Below are positions 22,177 to 32,927 of a stretch of DNA of 64,000 nt, piece after piece. The notes below the pieces were generated by a model, which did not search any database, had not been told where the DNA came from, and was given only the letters and a program-made list of their open reading frames with translations. The position numbers and the translations under genes were made by a program. Numbering within the stretch: the stretch's first letter is position 1; the number at the start of each line of letters is the position of its first letter. Source of the DNA: Mycocentrospora acerina (lineage: Eukaryota > Ascomycota > Dothideomycetes > Pleosporales); assembly GCA_022701365.1 (NCBI GenBank), contig JAKUHH010000150.1, forward strand, positions 186,001 to 250,000, read 5' to 3'.

Positions 22177-22823
22177 CTACAGGTATTCATCTGGCATCGG
22201 GATAAGCGTCTCGTTATTAGCCGCACACATGGCTGGATGCTCTTCGGGCAGAGCCTCCGTGTTAGTCATCTTGACATCTGAGCACTATCTTTACATTAGC
22301 ATAAGTTCTTCTATTTGCAAGCTTGAGCAACTGACAAAGTGTTCGACATTACCCGTCTTCGGGTCCTTCGCCTCAAAGTACATGACTCCTATTTCGTCGA
22401 CATCGGTCTGAAATGGTATCGTGACATTCACACATAGCTGCCCTGAGGGCTGGATAGGTACATCCTGCAAGATAATAGAGGGGAAGTCATCTCTCTTCTT
22501 TGGGACTCTATTCTGGGTATAAAGGGCCGTTACAAGGTCCCCAGGGTGGCCGGAGAAGGAGAGGAAACTGCGGGAGAGGCGGGAGTATCGTTGGGGGTTG
22601 TGAATAATTTCCCCTTCTCTGTATCAACCTATGCTGTTGCTGGTCCGGAGATGGAGGAGAACGTACCGCAAAAAGGGTTATACCGATCTATCTCTGGACG
22701 GGTCCTGGGATTTGGACCACGGGACATCCATGGATACTGAACGTGGAAGCCGGCGTGCGCGGCTGATGTGAAATTGATGCCGAAGGCAAGCAGGAAGGCG
22801 AGTGCAGTGAGGAGCGACAGCAT
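22177..22823 (-). CDS. Secreted BIM1/X325-like copper-binding protein
   Basis: I reconstruct three exons, starting at 22823 and ending at 22177-22179. A signal peptide (MLSLLTALAFLLAFGINFTSA) is followed by AHAGFHVQYPWMSRG, which resembles the N-terminal His and the Y-P-x-x-R-G motif of BIM1/X325 proteins (LPMO-like fold, copper acquisition, no cleavage of sugars). After the intron come FSGHPGDLVTALYTQN, FPSIILQDVPI, GQLCVNVTIPFQTDVDEIG and the last exon MTNTEALPEEHPAMCAANN. The donor at PFC (GTACGT) is clear, but the acceptor of intron 1 is ambiguous: one choice meets a TGA at once, another keeps the frame and gives CEGEIIHNP. The gene could therefore be intact or mildly damaged. A copper-binding secreted protein next to a dicopper tyrosinase cluster is suggestive, but a functional link is inference. 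Confidence 0.6.
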
Positions 22824-24210
22824 GGTTGACAGATTTTAGATGCAGCACGGTGCAGAGAGCGAGGGCAAGATGAAGTATTTTCAGACGGTCTGGGCCCTGC
22901 TTGGTGATCCGCTCCGGCGCCGGTTTGTATAGAAATTTGGGTAAGTGATTTCAGGATGAATATTAAGCATGGGTACAAGTTCTCGGCTAGTCTGCATACA
23001 GATAGATCGCGGAGGCGTGTACAACACGATAACGCTAATCGTGTAAGCTATTTTTTTTAACGCTTGGGCGAAGCTTACCCTAAGAGCCGGATTTAAAGGT
23101 GAAACGTGCATGGAGCAAGGTTTAAACGGGGCTTGTTAACGTGTTCACTCATGCGACAATAGTGCGCATACTGGAATCGAGTTGGGATAGGCTTCTTTCA
23201 TCACCCTTGCATAGCGTATTCGAACCAAACTAGCTGCATCTATTGTTAATTTTGTGCTGTTTTAATGCACAATTATACTCACTATCCAACCTTACAAATT
23301 CCAAAACCGAAGACTTTTGCTAAAAGTAAGATTTCATTCCCTTCTACATAAACGGTATTGCAAATAGCAGCAGCACCACGGAATAGGTTTATCATTTTGT
23401 TAACGTGGAAAAATAAATGCTCCCCAACGTGCAAATATATTTTCTTAACTGTAGTCTGTCCGGAATAATTATATTGCTCTGTCGCTCGAGTGAAGCTTCT
23501 GAGTAATCTTTATTACTGATACGGATTAAATCTGTGCCAATTTCATGGTGCTGTGCCCTGTCAAAAGCTTAGCTGCATTTCGGTTAGATGGGCTAATTGG
23601 TAGGTGCGTTATTGTCGTATTGGTAGGTGCGTCATCAATTCCCAGTTTAAATCACATAGTGTAGACACTAGTAAAACGGCATCTACAGGACTAATCGTGC
23701 CTCTCACCGGATAAGTTTCACCGAACACAGCGGCAGATTCCGGCGCTAAGACTCGTCTCCACCAGGTAACCTAGTCCTATCCGACCCGAGCAGATCGGCC
23801 CATCTCCCTTCGGACCTTCCCTCTATGGACTCACGACCCTGTGCATGCTATGGTTGCAGGCATAAACTTTGTCTGTAAGGAGACTAAGAGTCGTAGACTC
23901 AACCAGACATCGAGCGAATTAATCTGCATCAATTTTCGTCATTTCAAGTTAACTTATGCCCAGCCTACGTCAAGATAAGTGGTAGCCTTAGCGTGACCAA
24001 AGATATGCTTTGGAGGAGCTTAACTTAACCTACAAACCTAATCCCTGTGACTTCAGTTACCGGACCGAGAATTCGGGCTTCCTCCAGTCCATGCACACTA
24101 CTCGCAAGGCGGTCAGTAGCAAGGCGTATACCGCTTGCTCTAACATTGCCTTCACTCACGGTATGCCCGTTTCTCTCTCCTCTCATTCTGCTCCTTGACT
24201 ACCGCTCGCC
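22824..24210. other. Intergenic, 1.4 kb between divergent genes
   Basis: Contains the two promoters and no recognisable gene. A 12-base direct repeat (TTGGTAGGTGCG) occurs twice near 23596-23632 and resembles part of a tRNA D-arm, but no tRNA could be folded there. Confidence 0.45.
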
Positions 24211-25203
24211 ATGTTCTCCTCCAAAGCAAAGTCCAGCTCATCCAGTTATGCGCCCCTTGCGCGACACGACGATAGCAGCGAGGAATCCATTGCAACTCGT
24301 GAGATGCGCTCCTCCTCCGAGAATGATCACTCTGTCCCCTTGCTGGAAGCCTCGGACAGCCTCTCTACCCTCGCGACATCCAAGCCCTCCCGACTTCCCA
24401 AACTCATCCTCTATTTTTCCTTCGCCCTTGCGCTGCTGTCAGCAGTGAATGTTGCTCTTCTCCCTGCAACACTATCAAAGTACCAAGCCTACCCCTTCTC
24501 CGAATCCGAGCTTAAGGCACTCCCCTATGGCGACGCAAGGCTGGGATTAGACAGAGCAGCGAAAATGATGCCCCCTCCCCAGGTCTATCACCAAGCTTGG
24601 CCGAACAGAATTGCACGGGTAAGCCGAAAGTTGAAGAATGCAGTATGGGGTCAGGGTGTGCAGGTCTACGTTACCGTTGAGGTCTGTATTTTTTACTTTC
24701 TTCTTTGTTGCCTCCAAAATAATCCACTTATTCTCTGTATCTACCGCTACCTATGTGTGCAACTGCTGAAGTTACAAAAGGACTCCACAATTATGCGATT
24801 CCCTATCCCTTCCACTGGTGTCAACGCCTGCGCGCTTTCCTGGCAGCCGCCTCCCGAGTTCTCTGCGCATGCCAAGGATGTCACAACCAAGGGGGATATA
24901 ACGGAAATTGAAGTCTGGCAGCTTGTTGCGCCCTCGGCCACCTCCTCTACCGGCTCTTCCAGTATAAATGAGCTTGACTATGACAAATTATCATACTCGG
25001 CTCTTCCCGTGCGCGGAGACCTGCTCGGGGTGCTAGACATCACAGCAAAGCCGAATAGTACAACAGTGGAGTTCGCCTGTCCCAGCGAGGCGGAGAGTCT
25101 GATTGTGGAGATGACGTGCCAGCGCGTGGCGTGTCATTTAAGCTTTATGCAGATTGATATGGTACCGAGATTCGGATTTGAGTTGGTGAGGAGGAGTGAA
25201 TGA
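24211..25203 (+). CDS. Membrane protein with ubiquitin-3-binding But2-type C-terminal domain
   Basis: Two exons (24211-24681, 24781-25203) give 297 residues; the frame also reads through the 99-base intron by chance. The N-terminal 70 residues are Ser-rich and probably cytosolic. One transmembrane segment (LILYFSFALALLSAVNVALLP) follows. The rest is a lumenal or outside domain: WPNRIARVSRKLKNAVWGQGVQVYVTVEDST, then MRFPIPSTGVNACALSW, GDITEIEVWQL, YSALPVRGDLLGVLDIT and CQRVACHLSFMQIDMVPRFGFELVRR. I recognise this as the fungal family annotated with the But2 C-terminal domain; its biochemical role is unknown. It stands between the X325-like gene and the second methyltransferase. Membership of the RiPP cluster is possible but not shown. 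Confidence 0.65.
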   Translation: MFSSKAKSSSSSYAPLARHDDSSEESIATREMRSSSENDHSVPLLEASDSLSTLATSKPSRLPKLILYFSFALALLSAVNVALLPATLSKYQAYPFSESELKALPYGDARLGLDRAAKMMPPPQVYHQAWPNRIARVSRKLKNAVWGQGVQVYVTVEVCIFYFLLCCLQNNPLILCIYRYLCVQLLKLQKDSTIMRFPIPSTGVNACALSWQPPPEFSAHAKDVTTKGDITEIEVWQLVAPSATSSTGSSSINELDYDKLSYSALPVRGDLLGVLDITAKPNSTTVEFACPSEAESLIVEMTCQRVACHLSFMQIDMVPRFGFELVRRSE

Positions 25204-25716
25204 GCGAGGCAGGGTAGCTATGTTGCTTGCAATAAGTGTTATTGTTCACGTTTAACGGATTTTATGCCTCGTGACTCTTTGAATAACTCTTCATATGTAG
25301 CCCCAGTACAATTGCTTAACCCAGTGGTATACTGCGATGGGGGCTCTGCGAATGCGGAATTGGGCTAATAAGATTTTTCTCATGTGCAGCTCTTCAGCAG
25401 CTACAACAAAGGCTCCATATTTCTAAGTTGACACTATTTAAAAGGAAGTTGTAGATCGTTTACAAACAGGGTAGAGAAGCGGCTGAAACCTTCTCTTGAT
25501 ACGCAATCTGTGAGGAAATAACCAAGAAGGATCAGTTGAATTTTTATGCACGTATAAATAAGAGACTATAAAGGCGCCAGGTACTCACGTGCTCGCGCAC
25601 GTGATTGTACATCTTTATTGGTTGACACCATCACTTCACTCCATCCCTCCTCAACCATCACCTAGCTACGCGAAACCTACTCAATCGTCTTGTGCCCAAT
25701 AACCATCGAGAAAAAT
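25204..25716. other. Intergenic, 513 bases
   Basis: 3' flank of the But2-domain gene and promoter of the methyltransferase. A palindromic stretch around GTGCTCGCGCACGTG at 25590-25604 contains an E-box-like CACGTG, a possible bHLH site. No other feature is seen. Confidence 0.4.
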
Positions 25717-26693
25717 ATGTCCACTCAACTCGACGCCACCTCTATCGCCCGTATCTCGCTACACGACCCCACCCACTTCAGCATCCAGCACTCCCAAACC
25801 CTTCACCGCCTGGTACTCCTGCAGCACTGGAACATTCGCATTGAATCAAAGGTGCTGGAGTTAGGATGCGGGCAGGGGGACTGTACGACTGTCCTAGCCT
25901 CTGCTGTAGGCGAGCAGGGGAGGGTGGTGGCGGTCGATCCAGCAGAATTGAATTATGGTGCGTCTTTTCATTTTTATTTCCTGCTGTCTGTTCAGGCGGG
26001 GTAAGCGAAAATCAGCGGTCTGATAATTCTACAGGCGCTCCATATACACTTGGCCAAGCACAAAGTCACATCTCGCAAGGCCCGCTGGGTAGGCAGATTA
26101 CCTGGGTTCAACAATCCCCCTTGGATTATCTCTCTTCCCTCTCCTCCCCTTCTTCCGCCTCCTCGCCTCCCGACAGCGAAAGTAAGGCCTTCGATTCAAC
26201 AGTGCTCGCCCACTGCCTATGGTACTTTCCTTCCCCCTCGCTCATCCTTTCCACATTCCGCGCTCTCAAGCAGCACAGCAAGCGTCTCCTCCTTGCCGAG
26301 TGGTCGTTAGTAGCGACACACCCATCTGCTCAGCCTCACGTACTAGCTGTGCTCACTCAGGCAGCGCTAGAGTGTCGTAAACCTAAGAGCGACTCGAACG
26401 TCCGCACGGTACTGGGACCAAAGCGGCTTACCGAGTTGGCCCTGGCTGCCGGATGGCAGCTGGAGAGTGAGGCCCGCGTGCAAGGTGGGGAGGGGTTGTT
26501 AGACGGACAATGGGAAGTCTCTGCTTGTCTTTCTTCCTCTTTCGAAAGGGAAGTAGAGGAGCAAGTGAGTGATGAGAGGGAACGGGGGGTGATTCTTGCG
26601 TTACGGGATGCGTGCGAGGCGAGCTTGGAGGGTGTGCAGGGAGGTCGGAAAGGCGTTAGGGCGATGGACGTTTGGGTTGCTAGTTTCGTCTGA
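25717..26693 (+). CDS. Class I SAM-dependent methyltransferase
   Basis: Two exons (25717-25957 and 26035-26693) give 299 residues. The start at 25717 (MSTQLDATSIARISLHDP) follows a short leader. Motif I is KVLELGCGQGDCTTVLASAVGEQGRVVAVDPAELNYG, a textbook Rossmann SAM-binding loop with the acidic residue (VAVDPA) that holds the ribose. Later motifs are FDSTVLAHCLWYFPSPSLILSTFRALKQHSKRLLLAEW, matching motifs IV-VI. There is no signal peptide or membrane segment, so it is cytosolic, unlike the methyltransferase at 14703. Related fungal proteins methylate small molecules; the substrate cannot be told. It may mark the right-hand end of the RiPP cluster or be unrelated. Confidence 0.8.
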
Positions 26694-26842
26694 TTAGGCG
26701 AGCTGAGCGTGTTCTAGCCTCCTCTCTGACTGTGCTCTACTACAGCCTCGTGCTTCACTCTACTATCTCTGCGTATTCTTCAGTCATAATTCAAGTGATC
26801 AGTCTTCCCCAAGAGGCTCGCAACATTCTTGCCGTGTGTTAG

Positions 26843-27090
26843 ATGAAGAGCCTCAGAATCCTACTATTCGGTGACTCCATCGCCTCGGACTTGGGGCTAT
26901 ATCAATAGAGGCGGGCCGAGTGACTGTCGCGAGCGACTACTCGTTGATATGAAGTCTGCCAGCTACAGCGTCGACTTTTTGGCACCCAAAATTCGGGCAC
27001 CATGGCTGACAACAACAACCAAGGCTTCCCTGGGTACACCGTCAGCCAGATTTGCGGCGTCGCCTCCAGGGTAAAGGTAGCCATGCTGTG
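26843..27090 (+). pseudogene. SGNH/GDSL esterase fragment
   Basis: Starting at the ATG 26843 the sequence reads MKSLRILLFGDSIAS, the GDS block I of SGNH esterases, then, after a stop and frame changes, TMADNNNQGFPGYTVSQI near 27001-27055, which matches the block after the nucleophile in secreted GDSL esterases (CE3-like). Stops and frameshifts occur within 60 bases of the start, and the conserved GTND and DxxH blocks are missing. It is a truncated relic next to the AT-rich island that begins near 27400. Confidence 0.6.
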
Positions 27091-27399
27091 AAAGGACGAT
27101 CAGACAGCTTTAAGCACTCCTTTGCCTACTCCCACGTAGAAGCTTTGCACTGCTGTTTTTTGCTTCCTCCTCATAACACACCCTTTGGTGCAGGAGAGAT
27201 CCTCCACGGCGGCGTCGTAAGCCCGTTCCTACCAAAGGCCGATGCGTTCACCTTTCTCATGTCAAACCTCCGTACTGCACGTCAAACCACTGACACAGTT
27301 GCTGAATTTATCAAATTAATAGATAACCCTTTCTCGTACCCTACTACTATCTCGTTGAGACAGCTCAGCCAGTAACAGCTCGCACGCCCCTTGCATTAA
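27091..27399 (+). other. Gene border, no intact gene
   Basis: Normal-GC sequence directly before the AT-rich island. A 107-codon open frame (27052-27375) has no recognised domain and probably runs over decayed coding sequence. Confidence 0.35.
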
Positions 27400-28401
27400 G
27401 ATTATTAATTAATAGAGAAAGAAGTTCAGTCTTTCTAAGTAAAGTTAAAAGAGATTTAAGAGGTAGTAGTAGGCGTAAAAGCTGTAATAGAGGGAATAGA
27501 GAAAAAGATAGAAAAGATAGTAGTAAAGATAAGAGAGATAGCAGTAGTGTTAGTAAAAAGAAGTAAAAGTAGTAGTAGTAAGGTAGGTCTTTAAGAGAAA
27601 ATTAGTAGAGATAGTAGTAGTAGTAGTAATAATATAGTAAGGTCTCTAAGTAATAGTAAGCTAATAGAGTATAGGAAAGATATAGTACTAAGTAGCACTT
27701 AACCTGTATTAAAGTTAGGTCTATTAGCCTATATATACTATTTGTATTTATAAATAAGAATTATAATACTTAACTTAATTATTTTCTAAGTATAATATAT
27801 TCTTTTTTTAATTTTCTTAAGCTAATGTCTAGTTTTTAAGATTTTATAGTAGACTAGCTTTATTAAGATAATTCTTATAAATAGCTCTTAATTTATAAAA
27901 AAGATCTTATTTACTTTAAAGCGCTATACTAAATAAATTCTTTATTATATTAAACTTAGCTAACTTAATATTTAAAAGTAAAGTTAGTAAACTTTACTAA
28001 GAGATATTTCTTCTGTATTTTATTTATCTATGTTATAGATTAAGTTTCTAGTAGGTTTAAATACTTCTTACTTTAAGAAGAGATTTTAAAGGTCTTTATA
28101 TAAGATATTTAGTATAAAGAGATTATATATCTATAAGATTAAAAGTAGCTTAAACTAATATAAGTAATTAACTTACTAAAGTACTTAGAAGATCCTTTCT
28201 TAATGTATAAATATCTTATAGCTAGGCGTTATATTAGTTATGTCTTTAGCATATTAATATACTTTATTTTTATATTACAAATTAAATAGTTATTAGTGCT
28301 TATTAACTATAGCTTATATTTAGGCTTAAGAACTTTAGAAATTATCTTTAGCTTTATACAAAGAATTATTAGTATAAGTTATTATTATAGAAGTAAAATA
28401 G

Positions 28402-28889
28402 TGTAATGGTCAGGCGCCTGTAACGACGCAGGTTATAAGAGAGTGATCCGAATGGGGTCCGAAGTGTCCACTACTAGGCATATGGGAGTGCTGGGACTGG
28501 AGGGTAAACCAAAGATACTATTCTCTACACCTATAGGTCTTGTACGAAAGGATACAGAAAAACTACTCTACAAAGCTACACAGACTGCCCCCCTTATATA
28601 TCCCTTCCTAGGGTTACCATCCGAGGCGAGTACGAATCGGGTGGCTATCGGATGGGTGTTGGTTGACTCAGGGGTAATGATAGGATGTGACGTTGTGAAC
28701 GTTACACCGCCCTGCCCTTGCTATTGATACTACGCAATAACCCCAATTATACTAAAAGGTAAGCACAAGAATACTTAAGCAAGTATTCTCTGTGTAGCAT
28801 AATATATATAGTACTAGATCTAGACTTTGCTGACTAGATGCTATAAGCAAGGTCAGCCACGTTGACTGTGCACGTGCTTAGTTGTTACA
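28402..28889 (+). mobile_element. LTR-like element B, copy 1, interrupted by element A
   Basis: Begins TGTAATGGTCAGGCGCC and ends GCTTAGTTGTTACA, with TG..CA ends. Without the inserted element it is about 195 bases, like copy 2 at 29666-29860. Flanks AATAG / AATGG are a 5-base target duplication with one transition. The interruption is the 288-base element A. No internal domain is found, so it is a solo LTR or a small non-autonomous element. Confidence 0.8.
28419..28706 (+). mobile_element. Solo LTR-like element A, copy 1, nested in element B
   Basis: 288 bases from TGTAACGACGCAGG to GTTGTGAACGTTACA. The ends are inverted (TGTAACG / CGTTACA). It sits inside element B: the empty site is seen at copy 2 (CAGGCGCC-CTGCCC), and here the 5 bases before the element (GCGCC) and after it (CCGCC) are a target duplication with one change. 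Base composition is near normal, so this copy escaped RIP. The 94-codon open frame inside it is chance. Confidence 0.85.
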
Positions 28890-29665
28890 AATGGTAGTTA
28901 ATCTTATTAAATTATTTAGCAGAAACTATAGAGCTCTCTTAGTTCTTCTTTAATAAAAGTTTCTTTCTAAAAAGGAGCTAATATAAAGTTATTTTAATAT
29001 TGCTATAAGAGGGAGTTATTAAGGTATAGTTAATTTAAATTAAAAAGCTACTTTAGTTATCTTAGTAGAAAGATCTAAAAAGTTATAATTTTTAAGTAAT
29101 TTGCTTATTTATTACTTTTATTTAGCTATTTATCTCTTTAAAAATAAGAATTAAAAAGTGTACACTTAAAACCTAAAATTTAATATACTTTTAATTGTAG
29201 GCTTAAAACAAGAATTAAAAAGTCTACTTTTAGAACTTTTAATTTAATAGAATTTAGAAAAAAGGCTTTAAATAATTTAGAGACTATAGTCTAATATAAA
29301 TAAATCTAGAGTATATCTAAGATAGTATTCTAATAAAATAAATAAGTTAACTACACTTTAAGCATTAATTATATAATAAATATTATTATATTAGCTTATT
29401 CAGATAATTAAGTTGTTATTACTATAATCTAGTTTTACCTTAGATAATTTGTAAAGAAATCTTTAAGACTAAAAATAGGTATTTTATTATTTTTTTAAGA
29501 ATAAGTAATAAGTAAAGGTATCTAAAAAGGCAATACTGTCTTAGATACTCTTTTTAATAAAAGATATAATTTTATATATACTTTTTATAACAAGCCTCTT
29601 TACTTTTCTAATAGTACTATTAAACTAGTAATAAATAAGTCTTTTTAGAACTAAAGTGTGCTATA

Positions 29666-29860
29666 TGTAATGGTCAGGCGCCCTGCCCTTGCTATTGATA
29701 CTACGCAATAACACCACTTATACCAAAAGGTAAGCACAAGAATACTTAAGCAAGTATTCTATGTGTAGTATAATATATATAGTGCTAGATCTAGACTTTG
29801 CCGACTAGATGCTATAAGCGAGGTAAGCCACGTTGACTGTGCACGTGCTTAGTCGTTACA
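29666..29860 (+). mobile_element. LTR-like element B, copy 2 (uninterrupted)
   Basis: 195 bases, TGTAATGG to AGTCGTTACA, flanked by a perfect 5-base target duplication CTATA (29661-29665 and 29861-29865). It serves as the empty-site reference for the nested insertion in copy 1. Confidence 0.85.
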
Positions 29861-30933
29861 CTATAGAGATTAAAAAAGTATATTTTAAATAAGATAAGTA
29901 CATAAGAAAGAATCTCTAGATAAGTAGAGTTAGTTTCAGTATAGTAAGAGTCTATTACTAATTTAATAGTAGTCTAGTAGTTTTACTTATTATTTATTAG
30001 AAGCTAATTAGTTTTTATAGAGAACTAAATTTATTAGTTCTAAAGAGTTAAAAGCTATAGAGGTAATTTTAAAATATAAAAATTAATAAAACATTATCCA
30101 TAAAATTTAAGTTAAGAAGTAAAACTAAGCTAAATTAGTATTAACTTAGGTGTAAAATAATAGGTTTTAAGTAATAATTTAAATTATTTATCTTCTTAGG
30201 CAGACTTTAACTTGCTTAGGTCCTGTTCTTGTCAGCTAAAGATATTAGCTATCTTATTATATTTACTTAGAGAATACTTAATTTAGAAATTAAAAGTAGC
30301 TTAGGCTTTAGACTATTATGCTTATTTTTACAATTTGGAAAGACTAAGAAATACCAAAATAGGCTTAAGTATATTAATAACTAGATATTTATACGTTACT
30401 TTTATGCATTCTATTGCAGACTTTAGTATATAATTATAGTAGAAAAAAAAAGAAACAGACTGCTACCTTTAGTAATAAATAATGCAAAAAATAGTATTAG
30501 GATAAATACTAGGCACTTTATAGGATCTCTTATAAAAGTACTAGAAATAGAAGCAGCTATGTTACTTTTAGAACCTAAAGTAGAAAAAGTGGATAAGTGA
30601 TACATCCTAAACCTGCTATTTTTTAGTAAGAATTAATTAGATAAAAAAAAAATTATATATCTTAGAGAAAAAAAAATTAAATAAATAAAAAGAGTAATAA
30701 ACTATACTTAATTTAATATACTTGCTATAAGATTAGAAAAACTTTAATATAATAGAAATTTCTATTTTGATACAAAAGCCTTAAAGTAAGCCTATAGTAT
30801 CTTATACTACTATTAGGAACACGCCTTAATAAGAGGTATCTTAAGTTATTTAAGAGTACCAGGTCCATATAGAGGCTGTACCAGCCTACTACATTAGCTA
30901 GAAAGGCTATCTGTGTTATCTGTAGGGGGCTGG

Positions 30934-31220
30934 TGTAACGATACAGGATATAAGAGAGTGATCTAAATAGGGCCTGAAGTGTCTACTACTAGGCATATAG
31001 GAGTGCTAGGACTAGAGGGTAAACTAAAGATACTATTCTCTACACCTATAAGTCTTATATAAAAGGATATAGAAATACTACTTATTTAAACTACATAGGC
31101 TGCTACCTTATATACCCCTTCCTAGGATTGCTATCTAGGCTAAGTATAAAACAGGTAGCTATTAGATAGGTATTAGTTAACTTAGAAGTAATAATAAGAT
31201 ATTATATTATAAAAATTACA
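30934..31220 (+). mobile_element. Element A, copy 2, RIP-mutated
   Basis: About 287 bases aligned along the full length of copy 1, starting TGTAACGATACAGG and ending AAAAATTACA. Most differences are C to T or G to A. No target duplication is visible. Confidence 0.75.
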
Positions 31221-31287
31221 ATACTCTTTCTCTGTATAAGCAAGAAGCTCTTTCTTATAAGTATTAAAGAAAGTAGTATTTAGACTG

Positions 31288-31575
31288 TGTAACGTTCACA
31301 ACGTCACATTATATCATTACCCCTGAGTCAACCGATACCCATCTGATAGCCACCTAATTTGTACTTGCCTTAGATAGCAACCTTAGGGAGGGATATATAA
31401 GGGGGGCAGTCTATGTAGCTTTATAGAGTAGTTTTTCTATATCCTTTTATATAAGACCTATAAGTGTAAAGAATAGTATCTTTAGTTTACCTTTTAGTCC
31501 TAGCACTCTTATATGCCTAGTAGTAGACATTTTAGACCCTATTTAGATCACTCTCTTATAACATGTGTTGTTATA
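31288..31575 (-). mobile_element. Element A, copy 3, reverse orientation, RIP-mutated
   Basis: 288 bases starting TGTAACGTTCACAACGTCACA on the plus strand and ending TGTTGTTATA. It lies inverted relative to copy 2, 67 bases away. Mutations are mostly transitions. No target duplication remains. Confidence 0.75.
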
Positions 31576-31830
31576 TTAAGTTTCTACTTTAGTATTATCT
31601 TATATAGTTATTCTAAAGTATTCTTAATGTAGAAGTAGTCTTAGAAGTTCTAAACTTAAAAGTTTTAGTTATTAGAAGATTATTAATATCTTTGCTATAA
31701 TAAAATACTAGATATAATAGCATAGTTTAAATTAGTTTTAAATTAGATAGAGCTTAGATATAATCTTAATAAAATATGTAGTAATATTATTTATAGGCTA
31801 TTACTAGCTAAGACAAGTTTTTCTTTATAA

Positions 31831-32117
31831 TATAATAACGCAGGTTATAAGAGAGTAATCTAAATAAAGTCTAAAGTGTCTACTATAAGGCATATAAGAG
31901 TACTAGAACTAGAAAGTAACTAAAGATACTATTCTCTATACTTATAAGTTTTATATAAAAGGATACAGAAAAACTACTTTATAAAGCTATATAGACTGCT
32001 ATCCTTATATATCCCTCCTTAGGGTTGCTATCTAAGGCAAGTACAAATTAGGTGGCTATTAGATAGGGGCCAGTTAACTTAGGGGTAATAATATGATGTG
32101 ACGTTGTGAACGTTACA
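31831..32117 (+). mobile_element. Element A, copy 4, RIP-mutated
   Basis: About 287 bases beginning TATAATAACGCAGG (decayed TGTAACG) and ending GAACGTTACA. Transition-type decay along most of its length. Confidence 0.7.
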
Positions 32118-32261
32118 CTGTGTATTCAATTTTAAAGTACTTTTTTACTATTTTAAATAATAGATACCTCTTATATTATTATAGAGTAGTTAAGTAGCTA
32201 GACTATACTTTAGTAGTTAAAGATATATTTATATTTTATCTCTAAATTACGCGCTATATAG

Positions 32262-32551
32262 TGTAACGTTCACAACGTCACATCATATCATTACCCCTGA
32301 GTCAACCGACACCCATCCGATAGCCACCCGATTCGTACTCGCCTCGGATGATAACCCCAGGAAGGGATATATATAAGGGGGGCAGTCTGTGTAGCTTTGT
32401 AGAGTAGTTTTTCTGTATCCTTTCGTACAAGACCTATAGGTGTAGAGAATAGTATCTTTGGTTTACCCTCCAGTCCCAGCACTCCCATATGCCTAGTAGT
32501 GGACACTTCGGACCCCATTCGGATCACTCTCTTATAACCTGCGTCGTTACA
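32262..32551 (-). mobile_element. Element A, copy 5, intact solo LTR
   Basis: 290 bases, TGTAACGTTCACAACG to GCGTCGTTACA, nearly identical to copy 1 in reverse orientation, and flanked by a perfect 5-base target duplication TATAG (32257-32261 and 32552-32556). Like copy 1 it has normal composition, so it is young or too short for RIP. Confidence 0.87.
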
Positions 32552-32927
32552 TATAGTGTACTTTAATATATTAAACTAAGCTATAACTCTTTATATCTCT
32601 ACATTTACTTTAATATCTATAATTTTCTTAATCTACTAGTAATTTAAGAACTCATATTTTAGTAAAGAATTAGCAGAAATATTAGAACTATTAGCTCTTA
32701 TATTAGTAGTGTAGATGTAGTTAAATTTAGAGTATATAATTTAGAGTTTGCAAAGGCATAAGGCCTAAGCGTTGCTGTAACAAGACTTTTAACCTAGTAC
32801 TGTATCTATCTGCTGGTATAAGTAGCATCTTTTAGCTAAATTTTGCCAACCTTTATGCTCAGCTTGGTGGAAATTTTTTTGGTTACTTGTTGTAGGCATC
32901 GAAGCTCAAACGCCAAAATCACCAAAA

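Larger units (their letters stand above)
27400..32900. repeat. AT-rich, RIP-like island of decayed repeats
   Basis: From about 27400 the base composition changes sharply to very high AT with dense TA dinucleotides (TATA, TTAG, CTAA strings) and almost no long open frames, and it returns to normal near 32900. This is the appearance of DNA mutated by repeat-induced point mutation (CpA to TpA) in ascomycetes. No coding domain of an original transposon can be read. Islands of normal composition inside it are the solo LTR-like elements listed separately. Confidence 0.85.

Noticed and set aside
23585..23650. tRNA-like sequence (GGGCTAATTGGTAGGTGCG, then CCCAGTTTAAATC)
   Set aside because: It resembles the D-arm and T-arm boxes of a tRNA, but I could not pair an acceptor stem or find an anticodon arm; the D-arm-like part is simply repeated.
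28443..28727. 94-codon open frame, repeated in part at 32291-32527
   Set aside because: It lies inside the solo LTR-like element A; its repetition reflects the element and not a protein family.
28402..32551. A full-length LTR retrotransposon between the outer element A copies
   Set aside because: Copies 1 and 5 are in opposite orientation and each has its own target duplication, so they are separate solo insertions.
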